Source of the DNA: Flavobacterium ginsenosidimutans
GTDB lineage: Bacteria; Bacteroidota; Bacteroidia; Flavobacteriales; Flavobacteriaceae
Direction of reading: 5' to 3'
Assembly: GCF_003254625.1 (NCBI RefSeq)
Contig: NZ_QJRJ01000080.1
Coordinates: 372,001-436,000 of the forward strand
Length of the DNA stretch: 64,000 bases
A program made the translations under genes and the position numbers. Shown here piece by piece: positions 9,975-18,642 of the stretch. The notes under the pieces are model-generated. The model did not search any database and was not told the DNA's origin. It saw only the letters and a program-made list of their open reading frames with translations. Positions within the stretch are counted from its first letter, which is position 1. The number at the start of each line of letters is the position of its first letter.

Positions 9975-12788
9975 ATGAATACTAAAAAAAATATCATTAT
10001 TGCTATTATGGCCTTGTCTTTTCAAGGCGCATTTTCGCAGTTTAAAACCACAATTCCGCTGGATAAAAACGTTACGACCGGAAAATTAAAAAACGGTCTA
10101 ACGTATTATATTCTGCATAACGAAGAACCGAAAGACAGAGCCAGTTTTTATTTCGTTCAAAATGTCGGCGCTATTTTAGAAGATGGCAGCCAAAACGGAT
10201 TGGCGCATTTTCTGGAACATATGGCGTTTAACGGAACTGAGCATTTTAAAGGAAAAGGAATCATTAAAATGTTAGAGAAAAATGGTGTAAGTTTCGGAAA
10301 AGACATTAATGCTTATACCGCTCAAGATGAAACGGTTTACAATATCAGTACTGTTCCTGTAACAAACGAAAAACTAATCGATTCTACGCTTTGGGTTTTA
10401 CACGATTGGTCTGGTTCTCTTTCTTTAACCAATGAAGAAATTGATGCCGAAAGAGGTGTAATCAGAGAAGAATGGAGAACTCGCCGTACAAGTGGTTTCC
10501 GTTTAAAAATGCAGACGGATCAGGTTTTGTATAAAGGTTCAAAATACAGTAAAAGAGACGTTATTGGTGATTTAAACATCATCAATAACTTCAAATATCC
10601 TGAATTGAGAAACTATTACAAAAAATGGTACAGACCCGATTTGCAAGCTGTAATTATTGTGGGAGACATTGATGTAAAAGTAATGGAAGAAAAGGTAAAA
10701 GCTATTTTTTCCGGAATTCCTTTAGCCAAAAAAGCTGCCGCACGCACCTATTCTGAAATTCCGAAACATGATGAATTGTATTTCGGAACTGCCTCTGATA
10801 AAGAAGCCTCATCAACCAATATTACATTGCAATATGTTTTAGATGAGCCTTTGGTAAAAGACAGTATTTTGAGTCGTAAAAACGTGATGAATTCATTTTA
10901 CACCAGCATTCTAAACAATCGTTTCAAAGAATTGATTTTAAAAAACCAGAGTTCGGCTTTAGGTCTAAAAACGTATTTTGAGCCGATTTCGAGATTAAAT
11001 ACTTCTTTTAATATTTCGGCTGTAGCCAAAAAAGGAAAAACACTAGAAGCCTTTGAAGACGCTTACACTGAAGCCGAACGCTTAAAACGTTTTGGAATTG
11101 CACAAACAGAATTGGACAGAACTAAAAAACTTTTTATAAGTTCTTACGATGATTTTTTAAGTAATAAAGATAAAGTTGACAACGACTCTTGGGCAGATAA
11201 ACTGACGAATTATTTCCTGAAAGCTAAACCATTTCTTTCTGTAGAAGATGATTACAAATTGATTGTTGGCATCATCAAAAGCATTACTTTAGAAGAAATT
11301 AATACTTATATCAAAACCATTCAAAAACCAACCAATCAAGTCGTTTTGGTAACGGGTTCTGATGAAGATAAAGTAAATTTTCCCAATAAAGATGCTGTAG
11401 TTCAGGTAATGAAAAAAGTCGAAAACAAGACTTTAGAACCTTATACTAAAAAAGAGAATAATGAACCTTTAATTGCAAAAGAATTAAAATCTGCTGCAAT
11501 CAAAAAGACATTTGAAGTACCAGGAATTATAGCAGCAAAAGGCTATACTTTAGAAAATGGTGCTAACGTAATTGTATTGCCAACAACCTACTCGCAAGAT
11601 CAAGTTGTGATGACAGCATTTTCTAAAGGTGGTAAATCCTTAATTAAAACCGAAGATTTGGCTTCTGCCGAAATTGCTACAACAATTGCAAGATCGTCTG
11701 GTTTAGGCAATTTTGATAATATTGCTTTAAAAGAAAAACTGACTGGAAAAGTAGCGCAATCTGCTCCGTTTATTGGCGAGAACACACAAGGTTTTCAAGG
11801 AAGTTCTAACAAAGCCGATTTCGAAACCATGCTGCAACTGATGTACCTTTCTTTTGAAGCTCCTCGTTTTGATCCAAACATTTTTAACATCTTAAAAGAA
11901 CAGTATAAAAATCGTTTAGAAACTATAAAGAAAGATAATGGAAATACATTTAAAGATTCTATTGCCTTAGCCAATTCTAATCATAATCCGAGGACTTTTA
12001 TTTTTGATGAAAAATTTTTAGAAACCATTGATTTGAAAAAAGCAGAAGACATTTACAGAGACCGAATTAAAAATGCTTCGGATTTTACTTTTGTTTTTGT
12101 TGGTAATATTCCTGATGGTGCTCTAGAATTGATTCAGAAATACATCGGTAATTTAAAATCTAATCCTGCCGTAAAAGAAACTTTTGCAGATCAGAATATT
12201 GGTCCAAAAAAAGGAAAAACAGTTGTGCATTTCAAACGTCCGATGGAAGTTGTAAAAAGCACAATTTATCTAAATCTTACAGGAAAAATAGAATACAGTA
12301 AAGAAAATGCAATGGGAATATACATCATTGGCGAATTGCTTTCGAAACGTTTCCTTCAGACAATTAGAGAAGAAGAAGGCGGAAGCTACGGCGTAAACGT
12401 TGGCGGAAATCTGGAAATCATTCCAAAACCATCCTTCAGCCTTGCGCTTACTTTTGACTGTAATCCTGATAAACAAGAAAAATTAATGCAGATTGTCTGG
12501 AAAGAAATAAATGATTTAAAATCTAAACCTGCAAATGCAAATGATCTTGAAGATATAAAAAAGGCGCTTCTTAAAAACAGAGAAGAATCTCTTAAAACAA
12601 ACACTTTCTGGGCTTCCACAATATACAATTACTGCCTAAACCAGATTCCATTTTCATCAGATGATGAATACAGCAATCTACTATTAAAGATTAACCAAAA
12701 AACTATTCAGCAGTTGAGCAAACATATTGTGGATAGTTCCAGTAGTGTAGAAGTTATTATGAGCCCTGAGCAATCAGGCAAACAATAG
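9975..12788 (+). CDS. Periplasmic M16 (insulinase/PqqL-type) zinc metallopeptidase
   Basis: 937 aa with a signal peptide (about 1-21, ending GAFSQ), so it is periplasmic. The inverted zinc motif is complete: HFLEH at 78-82, and the third ligand Glu159 lies in AERGVIREEW, 77 residues after His82. The second half repeats the fold without the motif, and GGSYGVNVGG near 794 fits the substrate-binding R/Y region. PqqL and FusC have the same two-half layout and length. It is last in the SusC-SusD-ABC-ABC run (11-nt gap). Inference: it cleaves the polypeptide brought in by the receptor, as FusC and PqqL do. Confidence 0.94.
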   Translation: MNTKKNIIIAIMALSFQGAFSQFKTTIPLDKNVTTGKLKNGLTYYILHNEEPKDRASFYFVQNVGAILEDGSQNGLAHFLEHMAFNGTEHFKGKGIIKMLEKNGVSFGKDINAYTAQDETVYNISTVPVTNEKLIDSTLWVLHDWSGSLSLTNEEIDAERGVIREEWRTRRTSGFRLKMQTDQVLYKGSKYSKRDVIGDLNIINNFKYPELRNYYKKWYRPDLQAVIIVGDIDVKVMEEKVKAIFSGIPLAKKAAARTYSEIPKHDELYFGTASDKEASSTNITLQYVLDEPLVKDSILSRKNVMNSFYTSILNNRFKELILKNQSSALGLKTYFEPISRLNTSFNISAVAKKGKTLEAFEDAYTEAERLKRFGIAQTELDRTKKLFISSYDDFLSNKDKVDNDSWADKLTNYFLKAKPFLSVEDDYKLIVGIIKSITLEEINTYIKTIQKPTNQVVLVTGSDEDKVNFPNKDAVVQVMKKVENKTLEPYTKKENNEPLIAKELKSAAIKKTFEVPGIIAAKGYTLENGANVIVLPTTYSQDQVVMTAFSKGGKSLIKTEDLASAEIATTIARSSGLGNFDNIALKEKLTGKVAQSAPFIGENTQGFQGSSNKADFETMLQLMYLSFEAPRFDPNIFNILKEQYKNRLETIKKDNGNTFKDSIALANSNHNPRTFIFDEKFLETIDLKKAEDIYRDRIKNASDFTFVFVGNIPDGALELIQKYIGNLKSNPAVKETFADQNIGPKKGKTVVHFKRPMEVVKSTIYLNLTGKIEYSKENAMGIYIIGELLSKRFLQTIREEEGGSYGVNVGGNLEIIPKPSFSLALTFDCNPDKQEKLMQIVWKEINDLKSKPANANDLEDIKKALLKNREESLKTNTFWASTIYNYCLNQIPFSSDDEYSNLLLKINQKTIQQLSKHIVDSSSSVEVIMSPEQSGKQ

Positions 12789-12824
12789 CTTTAGAATACA
12801 TTTTTTTTATTTTATTAGTCATTA

Positions 12825-12853
12825 AAGGTTGTCTTTGCCAGACAGCCTTTTTT
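12825..12853 (+). terminator. Rho-independent terminator after the M16 operon
   Basis: Stem AAGGTTGTCT / AGACAGCCTT (one T-G pair), loop TTGCC, then a run of T to 12853. It closes the SusC-to-M16 transcript. Confidence 0.88.
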
Positions 12854-12995
12854 GTATTTGAAATTTTGATAAAAACTGGAATGAAATTTAAGATTGGTCT
12901 CCTGTTTTACAGATTTTGTTTGCATATCTAATAGGCGTTATTAAAACATTTAGAAGATAAATTTAAAAGCGCTCTTTATTCTTTAAACAAAAAGA

Positions 12996-13003
12996 TATCT
13001 TTG
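12996..13003 (+). promoter_or_regulatory. Candidate -7 promoter element for the ABC-F gene
   Basis: TATCTTTG matches the Bacteroidota consensus TAnnTTTG and lies 80 nt before the ABC-F start. No clear TTTG -33 box is seen at the right distance. Confidence 0.55.
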
Positions 13004-13083
13004 CAGCTTTACAAAAAGCTATTAAATTAAATATTAGACTCCTAATTAGAGACTTATATTTATAAAACAAAATATTTAACAGA

Positions 13084-14946
13084 ATGAATTATTTGTCAGT
13101 CGAGAATATATCAAAGTCATTTGGCGAAAGAGTCCTTTTTGACAACATTTCTTTTGGAATTAATAAAGATCAAAAAATCGCTTTTATTGCAAAAAATGGT
13201 TCTGGAAAAACAACCATTATGAGCATTATTAATGGTTTGGAAGAACCAGATACTGGTCAAGTTGTTTTAAGAAAAGGAATCCGAATGGCGTTTCTTTCGC
13301 AAGACAATAATCTTCAAGATGAACTTACGATTGAGGAAAGTATTTTCGCTTCTGATAATGAAACGCTTAAAGTTATTGAAGCTTATGAAAAAGCTTTAGA
13401 AAATCCTTCTGACGAAGAAGCTTATCAAAAAGCTTTTGATGCAATGGATCAGCATAATGCCTGGGATTTTGAAACGCAATACAAACAGATTTTATTCAAA
13501 TTAAAACTAGAAGATTTTAAGCTTAAAGTTAAAAATCTTTCTGGGGGACAGAAAAAACGTCTTTCGTTAGCAATAATTCTAATCAATCGTCCAGATTTAT
13601 TGATTCTAGATGAGCCAACAAACCACTTAGATCTTGAAATGATTGAATGGCTTGAAAGTTATTTTGCTAAAGAAAATATCACTCTGTTTATGGTAACGCA
13701 CGACCGTTTCTTTTTGGAACGCGTTTGCAATGAAATTATCGAATTAGACAACGGAAAACTATACCAATACAAAGGAAATTATTCTTACTATTTAGAGAAA
13801 AAAGAAGAAAGAATCACTTCTGAAAATGCAAGTATTGACAAAGCAAAAAACTTGTTTGTAAAAGAATTAGAATGGATGCGCCGCCAGCCAAAAGCGAGAA
13901 CAACCAAGTCTAAATCTCGTCAAGACGACTTTTACGTTATTAAAGAAAAAGCACAAAGCCGACGAAAAGAAAATAAAGTTGAGCTTGAAATTAATATGGA
14001 AAGAATGGGAAGCAAAATCATTGAGCTTCACAAACTTTCTAAAAAATTTAAAGACCGTGTTATTCTAGACAATTTCAGTTTTGATTTTCAACGTGGAGAA
14101 AGAATCGGAATTATCGGTAAAAACGGAACTGGAAAATCGACTTTCTTAAATCTTTTGACAGGAACACTTCCGCCAGACAGCGGACGCGTTGTTAAAGGAG
14201 ATACTATAAAAATTGGATATTATACACAGTCTGGAATTAATCCAAAACCGGGTCAGCGTGTTATTGATATCATAAAAGAGTACGGAGAATATATTCCGTT
14301 GACAAAAGGGAAAATTATTTCGGCTTCCCAATTATTGGAGCGTTTTCTTTTTGATGCTAAAAAACAATATGATTATGTTGAGAAATTAAGCGGTGGAGAA
14401 TTAAAGCGTTTATACTTGTGTACTGTTTTAATTCAGAATCCAAACTTTTTGATTCTCGATGAGCCTACAAACGATTTGGATATTGTGACTTTGAACGTTC
14501 TGGAAAGTTTCCTATTGGATTATCCTGGATGTTTATTGGTAGTTTCGCACGACCGTTATTTTATGGATAAAATTGTCGATTATTTATTTGTTTTTAGAGG
14601 ACAAGGCGAGATCGAAAATTTCCCTGGAAACTATTCTGATTTCAGAGCTTACGAAGACAGCGCTGATGTTGCTCAAAAAGAAGAAAACAAAGCTGAAAAG
14701 AAAGAGTGGAAACAAAATAATCCAACTGGAAATTTAAGCTTTAACGAACAAAAAGAATATCAAAAAATCGAAAGAGAAATTAAAGATCTTGAAGCTGAAA
14801 AAGCTAAAATCGAACAATTATTCTCAGATGGAAAAGTTGCTGATGCTGATATTGAGAAAAAAGCAAACGAACTTCAAAATATAATCAATAAAATCGACGC
14901 AAAAGAAGAACGCTGGTTTGAGCTTTCTGCAAAACTTGAAGGATAG
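13084..14946 (+). CDS. ABC-F family ATPase (Uup-like)
   Basis: 620 aa with two ATP-binding cassettes and no membrane helix. Cassette 1: Walker A AKNGSGKTT, signature LSGGQKKRLSLA, Walker B LLILDEPTNHLDL. Cassette 2: Walker A GKNGTGKST, signature LSGGELKRLYL, Walker B FLILDEPTNDLDI. The inter-domain linker carries EWMRRQPKARTTKSKSRQ. The end (about 545-620) is a charged coiled coil, as in Uup. Family role: ribosome-associated ATPases that act on stalled or paused ribosomes; some give antibiotic protection, but nothing here points to resistance. It is transcribed alone from the promoter at 12996. Confidence 0.93.
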   Translation: MNYLSVENISKSFGERVLFDNISFGINKDQKIAFIAKNGSGKTTIMSIINGLEEPDTGQVVLRKGIRMAFLSQDNNLQDELTIEESIFASDNETLKVIEAYEKALENPSDEEAYQKAFDAMDQHNAWDFETQYKQILFKLKLEDFKLKVKNLSGGQKKRLSLAIILINRPDLLILDEPTNHLDLEMIEWLESYFAKENITLFMVTHDRFFLERVCNEIIELDNGKLYQYKGNYSYYLEKKEERITSENASIDKAKNLFVKELEWMRRQPKARTTKSKSRQDDFYVIKEKAQSRRKENKVELEINMERMGSKIIELHKLSKKFKDRVILDNFSFDFQRGERIGIIGKNGTGKSTFLNLLTGTLPPDSGRVVKGDTIKIGYYTQSGINPKPGQRVIDIIKEYGEYIPLTKGKIISASQLLERFLFDAKKQYDYVEKLSGGELKRLYLCTVLIQNPNFLILDEPTNDLDIVTLNVLESFLLDYPGCLLVVSHDRYFMDKIVDYLFVFRGQGEIENFPGNYSDFRAYEDSADVAQKEENKAEKKEWKQNNPTGNLSFNEQKEYQKIEREIKDLEAEKAKIEQLFSDGKVADADIEKKANELQNIINKIDAKEERWFELSAKLEG

Positions 14947-14950
14947 ATTT

Positions 14951-14987
14951 TAAGTTTTCAGTCTCAGTCGCAGTTTTCAGTTTTGTT
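14951..14987 (+). repeat. Left arm of class-A inverted repeat flanking the four-helix-bundle gene
   Basis: CAGT-rich words (TTTTCAGTCTCAGTCGCAG and on). The inner 17 bases, CAGTTTTCAGTTTTGTT at 14971-14987, are the exact reverse complement of 15426-15442, and the outer bases match imperfectly. The arm begins 4 nt after the ABC-F stop. Confidence 0.85.
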
Positions 14988-15039
14988 TTTTTTTGAAAGA
15001 AAATTCTTTAATTTTATTAATTTTGAAAAAAATTAGATA

Positions 15040-15405
15040 ATGGATTATAAAGAATTATTGGCATATAAGAAATCATTTGAACTTGCGATGGAAATTTTCG
15101 AATTGTCAAAAGCTTTTCCTAAAGAAGAAAGATATTCGCTAACAGATCAAATACGACGATCATCGAGAAGTGTTGCAGCAAATATTGCAGAATCTTATCG
15201 AAAAAGAAGATATACAAATCACTTTATTAGCAAATTGACTGATAGCGATGCTGAAAATTCAGAAACAAACACATGGCTTGAATTTTCATTAAAATGCGAA
15301 TATATTAGCAAAGAGACTTTTGACAAGTTAAATATTAAAAGTCTTGAAATTGGAAAACTGATAAATTATATGATTAACAATCCGAATAAATTTGGATGTA
15401 ATTAG
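15040..15405 (+). CDS. Four-helix-bundle protein of the S23 / 23S rRNA IVP family
   Basis: 121 aa, the usual length. Family features in order: YKELLAYKKSFELAMEIFEL (helix 1), FPKEERYSLTDQIRRSSRSV and AANIAESYRKRR (helix 2), the conserved DAENSETNTWLEFSL (helix 3) and a last helix to about 115. Family knowledge: such proteins are often encoded in intervening sequences of 23S rRNA, and relatives (Avd) serve diversity-generating retroelements; they are basic and bind nucleic acid. Here the gene stands alone between two inverted class-A arms (52 nt before the start, 20 nt after the stop), like an IVS outside an rRNA gene. No rRNA or reverse transcriptase is in the window. Confidence 0.92.
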   Translation: MDYKELLAYKKSFELAMEIFELSKAFPKEERYSLTDQIRRSSRSVAANIAESYRKRRYTNHFISKLTDSDAENSETNTWLEFSLKCEYISKETFDKLNIKSLEIGKLINYMINNPNKFGCN

Positions 15406-15425
15406 AAAATAAAAATATACGATCC

Positions 15426-15473
15426 AACAAAACTGAAAACTGTGACTGCGACTGCGACTGCGACTAAAAACTA
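15426..15473 (-). repeat. Right arm of class-A inverted repeat flanking the four-helix-bundle gene
   Basis: Read on the minus strand it gives TAGTTTTTAGTCGCAGTCGC and further CAGTCGC units, then the 17-base segment shared exactly with the left arm. It carries extra GCGACT units on the outer side, a sign of slippage or unit expansion. Confidence 0.85.
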
Positions 15474-15513
15474 ATTTCCATATATTTACGCCCTTAAAAA
15501 AATTAAATACCAC

Positions 15514-15984
15514 ATGAAAAAATTATTAACCGTATTATTTACTTTAGCATTATTTGCTTCTTGTACAGGTGTAGAAAAAGATAATTCTGAACCGCCAAAA
15601 GATTACACCGAACAAAATGAACAAGAAATTAAAGATTATTTAACTAAAAACAATTTAACTGCAACAAGAACCGATTCTGGTCTTTATTACATTATTAATG
15701 AACCAGGTGAAGGTGCTCAACCAACAGCAACTTCGAATGTAACTGTTGCTTATAAAGGTTATTTTACAAGCGGAAAAATTTTTGATCAAAGTAAAGACGC
15801 TGGAATTTCATTTGGTTTAAACCAAGTAATTAAAGGATGGACAGAAGGTATTCCTTATTTTAAAGAAGGCGGATCTGGAGTACTATTAATACCTGCACGC
15901 TTAGGTTACGGCAGTTATGATTATATGACAATACCCGGAGGTTCTGTACTTATTTTCGACGTAAAACTGATTAAAGTAAACTAA
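15514..15984 (+). CDS. FKBP-type peptidyl-prolyl cis-trans isomerase, lipoprotein
   Basis: 156 aa. The lipobox LALFASC anchors Cys17. A short acidic linker follows, then one FKBP domain (about 65-155): VTVAYKGYFTSGKIFDQS, FGLNQVIKGWTEGIPYFKEG, IPARLGYGS and IPGGSVLIFDVKLIKV. Active-site positions typical of FKBP (Y, F-D, V-I-x-x-W, Y) are present. Expected to help proline-limited folding in the envelope, attached to a membrane. The methyltransferase gene starts 9 nt downstream. Confidence 0.93.
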   Translation: MKKLLTVLFTLALFASCTGVEKDNSEPPKDYTEQNEQEIKDYLTKNNLTATRTDSGLYYIINEPGEGAQPTATSNVTVAYKGYFTSGKIFDQSKDAGISFGLNQVIKGWTEGIPYFKEGGSGVLLIPARLGYGSYDYMTIPGGSVLIFDVKLIKVN

Positions 15985-15993
15985 TATTTCTAG

Positions 15994-16785
15994 ATGCTTT
16001 TTCAAATAAAATCTTATCTAAAATTTCTTTGGAATTCTAAAAACGAACACGCCGTTCATTCGCCGTTTGTTTTTAATTTATTGACAAAATGTTTTTATGA
16101 TAAGAAAGCAAAGCCAGAATATGCAATTCTAAAAAAGTACAGAAAATCACTTTTAGAGAATAAAAATTTCATTGAAGTAACCGATTTTGGAGCAGGTTCT
16201 AAAGTTTTCAAATCCAATAAAAGACAGATTTCTAAAATTGCACAAACAGCTGGAATTTCGCCAAAACGAGCAGAATTATTATTTCGAGTTACCAATTATT
16301 TTCAGCCAAAAAATATTCTTGAAATTGGAACATCGCTAGGTTTGGCAACTTCTGCGTTGGCTTTAGGATCCCGAAGCCTCGGGACGAAAGCAAAAGTAGT
16401 TACAATCGAAGGCTGTCCAAATACTGCAAATGTTGCTCAAAATTATTTGGCAGAATTTGATTGTAATAATGTTGAAAATGTAATTTCTGAATTTGAATCT
16501 TTTTTAATTTCTGAGAACATTCAAGCTACAAATTACAACCTAATTTATTTTGACGGCAATCATTCAAAAAAAGCAACTTTAGCTTATTTTGAACTTTTGT
16601 TGCCAACAATTGATAATGATTCCGTTTGGATTTTCGATGATATTCATTGGTCAGAAGACATGGAAGAAGCTTGGGAAATCATTAAAAATCATCCTCAAGT
16701 AAAAGTTACGATTGATACTTTCCAGTGGGGATTTGTATTCTTTAGAAGAGAACAAGAAAAAGAGCATTTTATAATTCGAGCATAA
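15994..16785 (+). CDS. Class I SAM-dependent methyltransferase (O-methyltransferase-like)
   Basis: 263 aa. The SAM-binding motif I is ILEIGTSLGLATSALALG (about 105-122), motif II VVTIEGCPNT, and the acidic motif LIYFDGNHSKKATLAYFE with VWIFDDIHW fits the Methyltransf_24/O-methyltransferase group. The substrate is unknown. It forms a pair with the FKBP gene (9 nt gap). A palindromic GC-rich stretch (16369-16384) adds about seven residues (SRSLGTK) right after motif I and looks like a small insertion. Confidence 0.85.
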   Translation: MLFQIKSYLKFLWNSKNEHAVHSPFVFNLLTKCFYDKKAKPEYAILKKYRKSLLENKNFIEVTDFGAGSKVFKSNKRQISKIAQTAGISPKRAELLFRVTNYFQPKNILEIGTSLGLATSALALGSRSLGTKAKVVTIEGCPNTANVAQNYLAEFDCNNVENVISEFESFLISENIQATNYNLIYFDGNHSKKATLAYFELLLPTIDNDSVWIFDDIHWSEDMEEAWEIIKNHPQVKVTIDTFQWGFVFFRREQEKEHFIIRA

Positions 16786-16790
16786 AAAAA

Positions 16791-16815
16791 AGACGATCAT
16801 TTGATCGTCTTTTTT
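16791..16815. terminator. Bidirectional terminator between convergent genes
   Basis: Stem AGACGATC / GATCGTCT with loop ATTT, A-run before and T-run after, between the convergent methyltransferase and lipoprotein genes. Confidence 0.88.
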
Positions 16816-16837
16816 ACTAATTCAAAATTTTAAAATT

Positions 16838-17497
16838 TTATTTTTTTGCATCTTTATTTTCTTCAGATTTTGCTCCCATTCTATTTACAGTATACATTGG
16901 CGCAAACTTGATTTTCAAACCAGCAATTTTTCTGTTATCCTCAGCAGACAAACCTTCTTTTTCAACTGTATTTTTACGGCTGTCAAGAGCTTCATACATT
17001 AATTTAATTTCATCCCAGTCTTCTCTAGAATATTTGTCCTTATTATTTTCTACAGTATGAACAAACTGCTGATAAACGCTATGAATATTTTGAGCATTAA
17101 CCCAATTAAAACTCATATCATCACCAATTTTTCCTGCACCAAATAAAGCATCTCTTAATTGCTGTTTTGGACTTGGAGCTGGAGGGGTAAATTGGGCGGT
17201 TATTTCATTTTTAAATTCTTCGTATTTAATTTTACTTGCATTTACTTTTTCAGTTGCGGCCGCATTATCTTTAATATCCGCTAAAGCTGCTTGAGCTTCT
17301 TGAGATCTTCTGTCATATTCTGCTTCCACACTTGTCCAATTGTCTTTCAAATCGGCAGCGGCCACATTTTTAACTGAGTCAACATAGATTACATAGTTTT
17401 CTACTGTTTTTTGAGCCTTTTCTTGTTTTTCATCTTTACACGATGTCAATCCTAATACTAATAATGTAATTCCTGTAACTATTTTTATATTTTTCAT
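16838..17497 (-). CDS. Uncharacterised lipoprotein, helical
   Basis: 219 aa. Lipobox LLVLGLTSC at about 12-20, so an exported lipoprotein. The body is charged and largely helical (QEKAQKTVENYVIYVDSVKN, then AEYDRRSQEAQAALADIKDN), with a proline-rich break PPAPSP at about 124-129. No catalytic motif is seen. Similar helical lipoproteins are widespread in Flavobacterium with no known role. It is a single gene, with the TAAATTTG element at 17548-17555 (minus) as likely promoter. Confidence 0.75.
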   Translation of the reverse strand: MKNIKIVTGITLLVLGLTSCKDEKQEKAQKTVENYVIYVDSVKNVAAADLKDNWTSVEAEYDRRSQEAQAALADIKDNAAATEKVNASKIKYEEFKNEITAQFTPPAPSPKQQLRDALFGAGKIGDDMSFNWVNAQNIHSVYQQFVHTVENNKDKYSREDWDEIKLMYEALDSRKNTVEKEGLSAEDNRKIAGLKIKFAPMYTVNRMGAKSEENKDAKK

Positions 17498-17809
17498 AAT
17501 CTTGATTGTTTAATTAATTAGATAATATTGTTTAATTAATAGATAATCAAATTTACCAAATACCTAAGCCAATAAATTACATTATTATCACTTTTGAAAA
17601 ATTAAAAACATATTAAAACTATAAAAAACAAAAAATAATGATAATTATGCAAAATCGTTTCAGAAAGATGTAACATTCTTTGCTTTAAAAAATATATTAT
17701 TTGAATGCTTATTTCTGAAAGAACTTTTGTAACAAAATCCGATTCTGAACTACTTATCATTTTTATTGAAAAGTGTTTTGTACTTTTAAATCCAAAATTG
17801 TAAGAAGAA
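17498..17809. other. 312-nt divergent intergenic region
   Basis: Holds the promoters of the two divergent genes. On the minus strand TAAATTTG (17548-17555) fits the -7 consensus. An imperfect direct repeat TGTTTAATTAAT(TA)GATAAT occurs twice in about 17508-17549. The remainder is AT-rich with no open frame or strong structure. Confidence 0.5.
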
Positions 17810-18496
17810 ATGGCTGAACCATTAATTAAAATAACCGACATCAGACGAAATTTTGTTCTGGGTAACGAAATCGTTTATGTTTTAAAAGGAATAGATTTAG
17901 AAATACAAAAAGGCGAATATGTTGCTTTAATGGGACCTTCCGGATCTGGAAAATCTACTTTGATGAATTTATTAGGCTGTTTAGACACTCCTACATCTGG
18001 TCGTTATGTTTTAAATGGAAAAGATGTCAGCCAAATGCGAGATGACGAGTTAGCCGAAATTAGAAACAAAGAAATTGGTTTCGTTTTTCAGACTTTCAAC
18101 CTTTTACCAAGAACAACTGCTTTAGATAATGTAGCTCTTCCTATGATTTATGCAGGTTATGGAAAATCTGAAAGAATTGCCCGCGCAACCGAAGTTCTAA
18201 ATCAAGTAAATCTTGCTGATAGAATGGATCACCAGCCGAATCAGCTTTCTGGAGGACAACGCCAGCGTGTTGCTGTTGCCCGTGCCTTGGTCAACAAACC
18301 TTCTATTATTTTGGCCGATGAACCTACAGGAAACTTAGACAGTAAAACTTCTGTAGAAATTATGAAGCTTTTTGGAGATATTCACGCTCAAGGAAATACT
18401 GTAATTTTAGTAACGCACGAAGAAGATATTGCAGCTTATGCGCATAGAGTTATTCGTTTAAGAGATGGTTTGATCGAAAGCGACACAACTAAATAA
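17810..18496 (+). CDS. ABC transporter ATP-binding protein (MacB/LolD type)
   Basis: 228 aa. Walker A GPSGSGKST (about 43-51), Q-loop FVFQTFNLLPRTTALDNVA, signature LSGGQRQRVAVARALVNKP and Walker B IILADEPTGNLDSKTS are the standard form of the LolD/MacB/FtsE group. Members pair with FtsX-type permeases and work on lipoproteins, drugs or peptides at the inner membrane. No permease is adjacent; the FtsX-like permease at 61302 is 43 kb away, so a partnership is possible but unproven. Confidence 0.93.
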   Translation: MAEPLIKITDIRRNFVLGNEIVYVLKGIDLEIQKGEYVALMGPSGSGKSTLMNLLGCLDTPTSGRYVLNGKDVSQMRDDELAEIRNKEIGFVFQTFNLLPRTTALDNVALPMIYAGYGKSERIARATEVLNQVNLADRMDHQPNQLSGGQRQRVAVARALVNKPSIILADEPTGNLDSKTSVEIMKLFGDIHAQGNTVILVTHEEDIAAYAHRVIRLRDGLIESDTTK

Positions 18497-18599
18497 TTTT
18501 AGATTTCAAATAGTTTAACCGTTTATTTGGTTAATCGTTTAATCGCAAAAGGAAAATCTCAATATCTTGAAAGATTTTAAATTTAACTCAAAAAGAGAA

Positions 18600-18638
18600 A
18601 TCTTAAAATCTTAGCATCTCAGAACCTTAGCATCTTAA
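18600..18638 (+). repeat. Class-B word repeat directly upstream of the PduO gene
   Basis: CTTAGCATCTCAGAACCTTAGCATC-type words, the same family as 31034-31076 and 54571-54613. It ends 4 nt before the ATG at 18643, so it fills the ribosome-binding region and leaves no Shine-Dalgarno site. Confidence 0.75.
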
Positions 18639-18642
18639 AAAA

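Noticed and set aside
15443..15473. Tandem TGCGAC units as a CRISPR or microsatellite
   Set aside because: Only about four 6-nt units with no spacers; they are part of the class-A repeat arm.
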